Shown here: piece by piece, positions 17,431-24,815 of the stretch | Numbering within the stretch: position 1 is the first letter of the stretch | Layout: every line of letters begins with the position of its first letter | Origin: Phenylobacterium sp. | Lineage (GTDB): Bacteria; Pseudomonadota; Alphaproteobacteria; Caulobacterales; Caulobacteraceae | Direction of reading: 5' to 3' | NCBI RefSeq assembly: GCF_004299445.1 | Contig: NZ_SCTC01000083.1 | Span: 1 to 64,000 of the forward strand | Length of the DNA stretch: 64,000 bases | Made by a program: the position numbers and the translations under genes | Notes under the pieces: generated by a model | Databases searched by the model: none | What the model saw: only the letters and a program-made list of their open reading frames with translations | What the model was told of the DNA's origin: nothing

Positions 17431-18636
17431 ATGCCAAGGACGCTCGTACCGCGTCGTCGCGCTTGCGTAATCATCGTCGAGAACCTTCCGGTCCCTTTCG
17501 ACCGTCACGTCTGGCAGCAGGCTCTCGCGCTACGCGACGCCGACTGGGCGGTCACGGTGATTTGCCCCACGGGACCGTCGGCCCAACTGAAGCATGAGCG
17601 GTTGGAGGGCATCGAAATCTACCGCCACGGACTGCCGCTTGAAGCCAGGGGGGGCCTAGCCGGCTATGCCCTCGAGTACGGCGCGGCGCTGTTCCATGAG
17701 CTGCGGTTGCTGATCAGGGTCGCCCTCAAGGGACGTTTCGACGTCATTCACGCCTGCAACCCGCCCGACGTCATCTTCCTCGTCGCCGCGCCCTTCAAGC
17801 TCTTCGGCGTCCGCTTCGTGTTCGACCAGCACGACCTATCGCCGGAACTATACGAGTCCCGCTTCGGACGGACGTTGACCCACCGGATGTTGCTGCTGTT
17901 CGAGAAGCTGTCGTTCAAAATGGCCGACCATGTGCTGGCTTCCAACGAGACCTTCCGCGAGATCGCGCTCGAGCGGGGCGGCAAGTCGCCGGAGCAGGTG
18001 TCGGTCGTCCACACGATTCCGGACGCCCTGCACCTCAGAGTCGCCGAGCCAGATCGGACCGCGCGGCGCGGCAAGCGCCTGGTCGTGGGCTACCTCGGGA
18101 TCATCGGCTTCCAGGATGGCCTAGACCATCTGGTGGAGGCGGTGGCGCGCCTGCATGCCGAGGGGCTGACCGACTTCCAGGTGGTCATCATCGGCGACGG
18201 GCCTGCCCTGGAGTCCCTAAGTGAGAAGATCGAGACCGCCAACCTCACCGCGCTCTTCACCCTGACGGGGTACCTCTCGGGCGCTAGTCTCTGGGCGCAC
18301 TTAGCCGACTTCGACGTGGGCGTGATCCCAGACCCACGCAACGCCTTCAACGACAAGATTTCGATGAACAAGGTCTTCGAATACAGCGCGCTCGGCATTC
18401 CAATAGTGAGCTACCGGCTGAAGGAGACGGCGCGCCTCCTGGGCGACGCAGGCGCCTATGCCCCTGACGATACGCCGGCCGGCCTGGCCGATGCGCTGCG
18501 CGAGATGTTGCAGAACGACGATCTCCGCAAGAGGAAGGCCAAGCAGGCCCTGGCCGTCGCGCGCGAAAAGTTCGACTGGGCGCGCGAAGCCTCGTCGCTG
18601 GTGGCTGCCTACGACCGGCTCAAGCCACCGGGCTGA
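17431..18636 (+). CDS. Glycosyltransferase family 4
   Basis: 401-aa GT-B fold transferase acting at the cytoplasmic face. The N-terminal acceptor half holds VENLPVPFDRHVW and the conserved ACNPPDV and FDQHDLSPELY text seen in family-4 enzymes of surface polysaccharide loci. The donor half carries GDGPALESL and the E-x7-E-like segment KVFEYSALGIP (Glu317). It is convergent with the FAD oxidoreductase, overlapping it by 17 bases. The neighbouring sugar-modifying genes suggest it adds a sugar to a surface glycan. Confidence 0.88.
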   Translation: MPRTLVPRRRACVIIVENLPVPFDRHVWQQALALRDADWAVTVICPTGPSAQLKHERLEGIEIYRHGLPLEARGGLAGYALEYGAALFHELRLLIRVALKGRFDVIHACNPPDVIFLVAAPFKLFGVRFVFDQHDLSPELYESRFGRTLTHRMLLLFEKLSFKMADHVLASNETFREIALERGGKSPEQVSVVHTIPDALHLRVAEPDRTARRGKRLVVGYLGIIGFQDGLDHLVEAVARLHAEGLTDFQVVIIGDGPALESLSEKIETANLTALFTLTGYLSGASLWAHLADFDVGVIPDPRNAFNDKISMNKVFEYSALGIPIVSYRLKETARLLGDAGAYAPDDTPAGLADALREMLQNDDLRKRKAKQALAVAREKFDWAREASSLVAAYDRLKPPG

Positions 18637-18660
18637 GGGGCTGCAGCCGGTCGTAGGCAG
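18605..18660. terminator. 16-bp perfect inverted repeat spanning the convergent gene ends
   Basis: CTGCCTACGACCGGCT (18605-18620) is exactly complementary to AGCCGGTCGTAGGCAG (18645-18660), with a 24-base loop. Both arms are coding: each encodes AYDRL near the C-terminus of its own gene. The hairpin is symmetrical and placed at the convergent ends, so it probably serves both transcripts as terminator or 3' stabiliser. Confidence 0.6.
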
Positions 18661-19693
18661 ACACGAATCCTTCGGCCAGATCCGACGTCTCCAGGGTCTC
18701 GACCCGCCCTCCGGTGCGGTGCGCGATCCGCTGAAGCGTGGCGTCAGTCAGGGTGGATAGCGGCGTGTCCGTCCGCGCCACTGCGAGGAGAACACCAGGA
18801 CGTTCGAGCAGACGCACGTGCGCCAGCCCTTCAGCCAGCCGCCGACCCAGCGCGCGGTCGTCCAGCGACTGGTCCCGCCGGTACTGCACGACGAGCAGCC
18901 GCTCTCCCGGCGCGACGGCCGGTCTCGCGAACTCGCCGATGTCGCGCACGCGTTTCAGCATCGGATCACCCAAGATCTCCACGTATGAAAGCGGCGGTCC
19001 GCCACAGCCCGCGATGTGCAGGACAGCGTTCCAGCACATGCCATGTTCAACATCGACCGGCTCGGCCTCGCCGTCGATCATGACCGGCGCCCACGCTCGC
19101 GAAGACATCAGCGCAAGGCGCGCCGTCATAACACCAGCGTCGGTCATGATCGAGACTTGCCCGTTCTCGACCCGGATTTCGCGCACGTCGAGGCCATGGC
19201 GGATGATCCCGCCAGCGGCCAAGAAGCGCTGCCCAAGGCGCTCCAGGAGGCCCCACGCGCCCTCCTGCGGGTACTTGTAGAGATGGGCGGAACTGATCGC
19301 CGTACGCCACGCACTGCGCAAACCCCGGCGCGCCTTGTCCGCCTCCCTCCGCGCCAGCGCGCGCGCCGCGACGGCGGCGTGGAAGGCCGCGCGCGTGAGG
19401 CCCATCGGCGCGCGTCGTCCGTTGATCAAACTGTAGGAGGGATCGACCTTCATCGGCACGCCCATATCGACCTCCAGGCAACGCATGAGGGCGAGACGGT
19501 TCTCCAGCAGATGCGCCCCGATCTCGACGCGCTCGAAGCCCAGGAGGCTCCCCGCCATCCATCCGCCGCCCATCGTAGCCGACCGGTCCGCCAGCAGGAC
19601 GCGGCGCCCACTCTCAGCCAGGCGGATCGCGCGCATAAGCGTGAGGGGGCTTGTCCCGATCCCGACCACATCGGCCGACTCGGCGCCGATCAA
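18620..19693 (-). CDS. FAD-dependent oxidoreductase, in sugar-modification operon
   Basis: 357 aa. The N-terminal dinucleotide-binding segment (VVGIGTSPLTLMRAIRLAE, then RVLLADRS and MGGGW) resembles amine-oxidase/mutase-type flavoproteins. The start appears to be a TTG at 19693, overlapping the aminotransferase stop (TTGA); no better in-frame start is near. The rest is not diagnostic. It is the third gene after the epimerase and the aminotransferase, so it may act on a sugar nucleotide or glycan precursor, but the substrate is unknown. The last residues overlap the glycosyltransferase end on the other strand. Confidence 0.65.
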   Translation of the reverse strand: MIGAESADVVGIGTSPLTLMRAIRLAESGRRVLLADRSATMGGGWMAGSLLGFERVEIGAHLLENRLALMRCLEVDMGVPMKVDPSYSLINGRRAPMGLTRAAFHAAVAARALARREADKARRGLRSAWRTAISSAHLYKYPQEGAWGLLERLGQRFLAAGGIIRHGLDVREIRVENGQVSIMTDAGVMTARLALMSSRAWAPVMIDGEAEPVDVEHGMCWNAVLHIAGCGGPPLSYVEILGDPMLKRVRDIGEFARPAVAPGERLLVVQYRRDQSLDDRALGRRLAEGLAHVRLLERPGVLLAVARTDTPLSTLTDATLQRIAHRTGGRVETLETSDLAEGFVSAYDRLQPLSPVA

Positions 19694-20802
19694 GCGAAGA
19701 AGCCCCGTACGGCCGCGATGATGCGCTCGACTTCGACCTCGGTCAGGTGCGCGTGGATCGGTAGGGACAGCGTGGACCCAGCATGCCGGACTGCGTTGGG
19801 AAACAGACCGTCCGCAGCGACACCAAACATCGGCTCCCGATGAAAAGGCCGCGGATAGTGCGCCAGCGTGGGCACGCCGACACTCTTGAGATGAGCCATG
19901 AAGCGGTCACGCTCCGCAGCCCGCAGAACGAACTTGTGCCAAACATGCCGTACGTGCGGCGACACGGACGGACGCTCCAGCGGCAGGTCCGAGAACTCGT
20001 GGATATACCTTTCGGCGATGCGCGCACGTCGGGCAGCCCAATCGGTCTGCCGTTCAAGCTTCGTGGAAAGCACGGCCGCAGCCAGTGTCGAGAGCTGCGA
20101 GTTGTAGCCCGGTTCGACGTAGTCTCCAGCTTCGCGCCCGTGGTACCGCAGGCGGCGAACTCGGGCTGCTATCGAGGCATCGTCCGTCAACACGGCGCCT
20201 CCGCTGCCCGGCGCGCTCAGCACCTTCATCGGATCGAAACTCAGGGCCGAGGCAAGACCGACTCCCCCGGCCGCGGCCTCGCCATGGGTCGCTCCGAATG
20301 CTTGGGCCGCATCCTCGATGATCGCGACGCCATACGCGGCGCCAAACGCGCGCAACGCCTCGGGGTCGCTCATGGCGCCGAACAACTGGACCATGACCAC
20401 GGCCTTGGTGCGCGGAGTGACAGCCCGCCCCGCCGCCTCAAGGTCCAGCAAACAGGCATCGTCCACATCGACGAAAACGGGCCGTGCGCCCGTCCGCGCC
20501 ACCGCTGCGGCTGTCGCGATGAACGAAATGTCGGGGACGATCACCTCATCACCAGGGCCCACTCCGACGGAAAGCAGTGCGAAGTAGAGCGCGTCGGTGC
20601 CCGACCCGACGCAGACGGCCTCCGCACGCCCGCAGGCCAGGGCCAGGCTCTGCTCCAAGGCCACGACGCCGGGCCCCTGCAGCATCTGGCCGCTTGCCAT
20701 GACCTCCGCAATTCGCGCGTTGAGCACGTCGGCCAATTCGGCATGCTCGCGCTTGATGCCAGCGAAATCGATCACGTGCGCAGGGTTTGATACGGCGTTC
20801 AT
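19690..20802 (-). CDS. DegT/DnrJ/EryC1/StrS sugar aminotransferase
   Basis: 370-aa PLP enzyme of the type that transaminates keto-sugar nucleotides. Features: DFAGIKREH at the start, GSGTDAL near 67-73, VPDISFIATA, the PLP-contacting EDAAQAFGA (Asp164) and the Schiff-base Lys193 in SFDPMKVL. The C-terminal ALAHYPRPFHRE-like strand is family typical. The ATG overlaps the epimerase stop by one base (TGATG), and its own stop overlaps the FAD gene start. Product: an amino sugar nucleotide, identity unknown. Confidence 0.9.
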   Translation of the reverse strand: MNAVSNPAHVIDFAGIKREHAELADVLNARIAEVMASGQMLQGPGVVALEQSLALACGRAEAVCVGSGTDALYFALLSVGVGPGDEVIVPDISFIATAAAVARTGARPVFVDVDDACLLDLEAAGRAVTPRTKAVVMVQLFGAMSDPEALRAFGAAYGVAIIEDAAQAFGATHGEAAAGGVGLASALSFDPMKVLSAPGSGGAVLTDDASIAARVRRLRYHGREAGDYVEPGYNSQLSTLAAAVLSTKLERQTDWAARRARIAERYIHEFSDLPLERPSVSPHVRHVWHKFVLRAAERDRFMAHLKSVGVPTLAHYPRPFHREPMFGVAADGLFPNAVRHAGSTLSLPIHAHLTEVEVERIIAAVRGFFA

Positions 20803-21797
20803 CACTGAGCCGCGACCGGCGCAACGGCATGCGAGACCAGGAAATCGAGATAGCGCCGCACGCCCGACTCCAGGTCGACGCGCGGACGGTACCCAAGCAG
20901 CCGGTGGGCACGAGAGACATCCAGAGTGCCTCGCCGCGGACGGTCGCCCGCACCGCTGTTTGAGCGAACCACGTTCAGGTTTCCGGCCTCGCGCAGGACA
21001 ACCCCGATCAGGTCCTCCAACGAGCGGGCGCCTCCGAAGGTGAGGTTGAACGTGTCGCCACCCAGCCCTCGCGTCTCGCCGGCTGCGACAAGGCCGCTGA
21101 CCAGGTCCCCGACCCATGTGAAATCGATGAAGGTCTCGGCTGGATTGGAGGCGATGAACGGCTCGCCAGTTAGGGTCGCTTCGCACGCCTTCTGAACCAC
21201 CCTGCCATGGATGTCAGTCGGCCCGTAGACGCCAGACGGGCGCACCACCACGCTCTCGTGCAGCGTGCGCGCGAGATAGCTGTGCGTCATCACTTCCCCT
21301 GCCAGCTTCAGGGCCCCGTAGAGGTTGACTGGCTTGGTGGGTGCGTCCTCCGACACAGGATTGGCGGCGAAGTGGCCATAGACCATGCTGGAGGAAACGT
21401 AGACCACCCGGGTCGGCCGGGAGCGCGCCCGAACGATTTCCAGCACGTGAGTCAGACCCAGCATCATCGAGCGACCCGCCTCAGGCGGGTTGGCCTCCAC
21501 CTGGCTCACGAGCGGCGCGGCCGCCAGGTAGTACACGCAGTCCGGATCCGCCGCGTCCAGGGCCTCGGCCAGCCGGGGACGGTCGGCAACGTCAAGGCGA
21601 ACGATCCGCGCCCGAGGGAGAAGTTCATGGCGTCGAAAGGCCAAGCTTGCGGCGATCGAGCCTTGCGGATGTCCGTCCTCGACACCGGGCCCGAAAGGCC
21701 CACAGTCGATGACAACAACCGTATGACCGTGGTCCGTCAGTTCCCGTACCAGGTGAGACCCGACAAAACCCAGTCCACCGACAACTATCGCACGCAC
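20802..21797 (-). CDS. NAD-dependent sugar-nucleotide epimerase/dehydratase
   Basis: 331-aa extended short-chain dehydrogenase. The Rossmann motif GGLGFVGSHLV is at 7-17, and a catalytic Ser plus YGALK (Tyr-x3-Lys) follow SSSMVYG. The start is taken as a GTG at 21797 with GGGGGAAG upstream; longer starts add unconserved sequence. It is the first gene of the epimerase, aminotransferase, FAD oxidoreductase operon, and would supply the keto or epimerised sugar for the aminotransferase. Confidence 0.88.
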   Translation of the reverse strand: MRAIVVGGLGFVGSHLVRELTDHGHTVVVIDCGPFGPGVEDGHPQGSIAASLAFRRHELLPRARIVRLDVADRPRLAEALDAADPDCVYYLAAAPLVSQVEANPPEAGRSMMLGLTHVLEIVRARSRPTRVVYVSSSMVYGHFAANPVSEDAPTKPVNLYGALKLAGEVMTHSYLARTLHESVVVRPSGVYGPTDIHGRVVQKACEATLTGEPFIASNPAETFIDFTWVGDLVSGLVAAGETRGLGGDTFNLTFGGARSLEDLIGVVLREAGNLNVVRSNSGAGDRPRRGTLDVSRAHRLLGYRPRVDLESGVRRYLDFLVSHAVAPVAAQ

Positions 21798-22279
21798 ATC
21801 ACTTCCCCCACTACAACCCTCACGATACTTCGATTGGGTCTCATGGGAAGGGCAGACACCCTGGCAGGCGAGTTTCGGCAATCGGCGCTCAACCGTTGCG
21901 GACTGCGCTGTCTTCCGACCTGGAGACGCACTGGCCTTTGGCCTGCGACACTGCAGCCCATCGCCGAACGCCATCGCCAGGGTCTAGACCCCCGCCCCTT
22001 CGCTGTGAGCCGCAGCAGGCGAGACGCCTGTCCTCGCCCGCTGTCGCCTGGCGTCGTCGTTGTCGGCCAGGAACCTGACCGGAGGCACGACCTCCGCCGT
22101 TCCGGCTCGCCGACGCTCGGAAGTCTGGTCTGCACGCGCACCCGCGCAGGCTGATCTCCGGGCCGCTGGCCCGGTCCCGCCGCCGAGCGCGTCCGCGCGC
22201 GGGCGTCCGTGGATCGGGTCGGCGTGACGGACGCGCCGCGTCATGGCCGGTTTCCGGCCCACGCGCGGCGCCGCGAGGG
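21798..22279. other. 482-bp stretch without a convincing gene
   Basis: Open frames here have arginine-rich, unconserved-looking translations and no good ribosome sites. The 21800-21850 end is less GC-rich and should hold the promoter of the epimerase operon. The 22158-22174 hairpin probably ends the merR transcript. Nothing else is recognisable. Confidence 0.5.
22158..22174 (-). terminator. Hairpin downstream of the merR gene
   Basis: Perfect 7-bp stem CCGGGCC / GGCCCGG with a 3-base loop, about 105 bases beyond the merR stop. No U-tract is present. Confidence 0.4.
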
Positions 22280-22696
22280 CTACTGCGCGTTCTCGGCCAG
22301 CTGGGGGTACTTGCAGATCAGGTGCTTGGCGCCCTGCTTCAGTTCCTCGATCGCCTCATCCACGTGCGCCCGTTGGGCCTGCAACTGCTCGATCCGCTTC
22401 TTGTGGATGCGCAGCGCTTCGGCGTCCTGAGCGGTGGGGCCTTCTTCGTCGTAGGTGTCGAGGATATCCCGGATCTCGGCGATCGACAGGCCAACGCGGC
22501 GGCCGCGCAGGATCAGCTGCAGCCGCGCCCGATCCTTGTAGGAGTAGACCCGCGCCGTGTCCCGACGCGCCGGCGAGAGCAGGCCCTGCTCCTCATAGAA
22601 CCGCAGCGCGCGCGGCGTGGCGTTGAACTCGCGGCACAGCTGGGTGATCGAATAGGTCCGGTACGGCGGACGCTTCAGGTTCAGCAGCAGGGTCAT
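22280..22696 (-). CDS. MerR family transcriptional regulator
   Basis: 138 aa. The N-terminal winged helix reads YSITQLCREF, then TPRALRFYEEQGLLSPARR, with the following wing (RVYSYKDRARLQLILRGRR). A dimerisation coiled coil follows, and the end holds a single Cys (LICKYP), so metal sensing by a Cys cluster is unlikely. The ATG at 22696 has a strong GAGGGAGGAAG site; an earlier ATG at 22711 overlaps the acyl-CoA dehydrogenase stop. Many relatives of this type (for example LiuR) control acyl-CoA catabolism, which fits the co-oriented neighbour. Confidence 0.85.
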   Translation of the reverse strand: MTLLLNLKRPPYRTYSITQLCREFNATPRALRFYEEQGLLSPARRDTARVYSYKDRARLQLILRGRRVGLSIAEIRDILDTYDEEGPTAQDAEALRIHKKRIEQLQAQRAHVDEAIEELKQGAKHLICKYPQLAENAQ

Positions 22697-22707
22697 GGCT
22701 TCCTCCC

Positions 22708-23889
22708 TCACAGCCCCAGCACGAGCCGGGCGATGATGTCCCTTTGGATCTCGTTGGAGCCGCCATAGATCGAGGCGGCCCGGTTGTTCAGGTAGCGTGG
22801 CATCGCAACAAGGCCTTCGTGGGGCCCCACCGCCTCGACATTCGACCCTGGCTCGCGCGCCTGGGGCTGATCGACATGGGCGTAGGCTCCCAGGGCGGCG
22901 ATGGAGATTTCATCCAACCGCTGCATGGCCTCCGTGCCATTGATCTTGAGCATGGACGACGCAGGGCCGGGATTCTTGCCGCCGGCCAGCGAGGCCAGGA
23001 CCATCCGCTCGGACATATCGATGGCGGTGATGGCGATCTCGGCCTCGATCAGCCTGCGCCGATGGGCGGCATCGTCCCCGTCGGCTGCCTCGGCGATCTT
23101 CTGAGCGCGGGCCAGACCCACCTGCAGCCCTGGCGCCGAGCCGCCGCCCCGCTCGAACTCGAGCAGGTACTTGGCCACCGTCCAACCCTGGTTTTCCTCG
23201 CCGATCCGATTGGCCTTGGGAACCCGGACGTTGTCGAAGAACACTTGGTTCACCTCGTGCTCGCCCGCCAACGTGATGATCGGCTTGACCTCGATCCCCG
23301 GGCTTTTCATCTCCAGCAGCAGGAAGGTGATGCCCTGTTGCGGCTTGCCCTCGGTCGAGGTCCGCACCAGGCAGAACATCCGATTTGCAAAGTGGGCATG
23401 CGTGGTCCAGATCTTGGATCCGGAGAGAACGTAGTCATCTCCGTCACTTGCAGCGCGCAATTGAAGCGATGCGAGATCCGAGCCGGAGCCGGGTTCGGAA
23501 TAGCCCTGGCACCAGTAGTCCTCACCCGAGAGAATCCGGGGCAGGTAGTAGGCTTTCTGCTCGGGCGTGCCGTAGCCCATGATCACGGGCCCCACCATCT
23601 TCAGGCCCATGGGCGACAGGCTGGGCGCCCCGGCCCGGGCGCACTCGGCCGAGAAGATCGAGCGTTGCACCTCGTTCCATCCCGGACCGCCGTACGGCCT
23701 GGGCCAGCTGGGCGCCGCCCACCCACGCTCGTGCAGGATGCGCTGCCACGGGAGGCTGAACCGGGGTTCGCAGAACACGCTGGTGAGCCCGGCGCCGGCA
23801 GCGCGCAGCTCCGGTGTCAGGTTCGCATCGAGAAAGGCCCGGACCTCGGCCTGGAAGGCTAGGTCCTCATCACGTAGCTCAAGATCCAT
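22708..23889 (-). CDS. Acyl-CoA dehydrogenase
   Basis: 393-aa flavoenzyme that forms a 2,3-enoyl-CoA. Family text: CQGYSEPGSGSDLASL, GSKIWTTHAH, FFDNVRVPKANRIGEENQGW and, near the end, IYGGSNEIQRDIIARLVLGL. It resembles the large-subunit-like dehydrogenases of pimeloyl-CoA or steroid/terpenoid side-chain breakdown more than the short-chain FadE. The catalytic base cannot be set without alignment. It is transcribed just ahead of merR and divergently from the LuxR gene. Confidence 0.9.
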   Translation of the reverse strand: MDLELRDEDLAFQAEVRAFLDANLTPELRAAGAGLTSVFCEPRFSLPWQRILHERGWAAPSWPRPYGGPGWNEVQRSIFSAECARAGAPSLSPMGLKMVGPVIMGYGTPEQKAYYLPRILSGEDYWCQGYSEPGSGSDLASLQLRAASDGDDYVLSGSKIWTTHAHFANRMFCLVRTSTEGKPQQGITFLLLEMKSPGIEVKPIITLAGEHEVNQVFFDNVRVPKANRIGEENQGWTVAKYLLEFERGGGSAPGLQVGLARAQKIAEAADGDDAAHRRRLIEAEIAITAIDMSERMVLASLAGGKNPGPASSMLKINGTEAMQRLDEISIAALGAYAHVDQPQAREPGSNVEAVGPHEGLVAMPRYLNNRAASIYGGSNEIQRDIIARLVLGL

Positions 23890-23900
23890 GGCGTCGCCGC

Positions 23901-23927
23901 GACGTGCGCGAGGGATTTACGCACCTC
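23901..23927. promoter_or_regulatory. Inverted repeat in the acyl-CoA dehydrogenase/luxR divergent region
   Basis: GACGTGCG and CGCACCTC (7 of 8 pairs) are separated by 11 bases, between the two divergent starts. It could be an operator for the adjacent LuxR or MerR protein. Its wide spacing is unlike a usual 20-bp lux box. Confidence 0.35.
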
Positions 23928-23991
23928 GCCAGCTTGCGGCCCCTAGCGGGTCAGAACAAGCTATCGGAAGTAATAGGAATAACCCTACGGC

Positions 23992-24777
23992 ATGCGCGAC
24001 GCTGCCCCTTTCCTCCAGGAATCCGAGGCCTTGGCTCACGAGATCGTGGCGGCCGGGTCGCGGATCGGGCTGCCTTTCGTGGCCGCCGCCGCCGACATCA
24101 GCTCGGCCCAACCTCCGTTGGGGGTGGACGGCCGGCCGTTGGCCGAAACCGTGTTCCGCTGGATCGATCCCACCCTGCGCTACTGGGAGGACCACAGCTT
24201 CGCCCTGAAGGCCGCTTTCATTCACGCCGCGCGCGCCTGCGCCGAGCCGTACTATTTCGATGGCGCCCGCTTCGGCTCCTGGCGGGCGAACCCGACGCTC
24301 GAGCTGATCAACAGCGAAGGGCCCATCGACACCTATGGCGTCGCCTCGGCGATCGTCAGTCCGGTCTACCTGCCTGGCGGGGTGATCGGGGCGGTGGTGT
24401 GGGCGACGCCCGACCCTGCTATCGACGTGGTCCGGGCCTTCACCGCGAATGCGGCCGAGTTGCACGTGCTGGCCCTGCGGTTCGTCGCCACCTACGAGGA
24501 CGCGGTCGCCGGCAGCGACCAGCCTCCGGCCCGGCTGACCCGCCGCGAGATCCAGTGCCTGAAGTGGGCCGCCGCCGGGAAGACGGATTCCGAGATCAGC
24601 GAGATCGTCGCCATCTCTTTGCCAACAGTCCGGTTTCATGTGACCAACGCGGCGCGGAAGCTGGGGGTCGCCGGACGCTCGCAGGCCGTGCAACGCGCCG
24701 CAACCTTGGGCTACATCGGGGCGACAGGACCCCACGCGACCACAGGCCCCATGCGCGCTCGCCTTCCCAGCGAGTAG
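23992..24777 (+). CDS. LuxR-family transcriptional regulator
   Basis: 261 aa. The C-terminal helix-turn-helix (~180-243) has LTRREIQCLKWAAAGKTDSEI, then TVRFHVTNAARKL, typical of the LuxR/GerE family. The N-terminal ~160 residues have the size and position of an autoinducer-binding domain (with PLAETVFRWIDPTLRYWEDHS), but the ligand residues are not clearly conserved. No LuxI synthase is in the window, so it is either an orphan receptor or a regulator of another ligand. It is divergent from the acyl-CoA dehydrogenase and 38 bases before the first CHAT gene. Confidence 0.8.
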   Translation: MRDAAPFLQESEALAHEIVAAGSRIGLPFVAAAADISSAQPPLGVDGRPLAETVFRWIDPTLRYWEDHSFALKAAFIHAARACAEPYYFDGARFGSWRANPTLELINSEGPIDTYGVASAIVSPVYLPGGVIGAVVWATPDPAIDVVRAFTANAAELHVLALRFVATYEDAVAGSDQPPARLTRREIQCLKWAAAGKTDSEISEIVAISLPTVRFHVTNAARKLGVAGRSQAVQRAATLGYIGATGPHATTGPMRARLPSE

Positions 24778-24815
24778 GCTCGACCTACGGGAGATTCGGA
24801 AAGGACGAACGGGAG

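Noticed and set aside
18606..18659. Shared C-terminal AYDRL as sign of common ancestry of the two proteins
   Set aside because: The proteins are unrelated; the identity follows directly from the inverted repeat in the DNA.
21984..22262. Possible small minus-strand gene (92 aa)
   Set aside because: Arg/Ala-rich, no ribosome site, no recognisable motif; includes the hairpin at 22158.
23890..23991. Classical lux box
   Set aside because: The inverted repeat found has 11-base spacing and does not resemble the usual 18-20 bp lux box.
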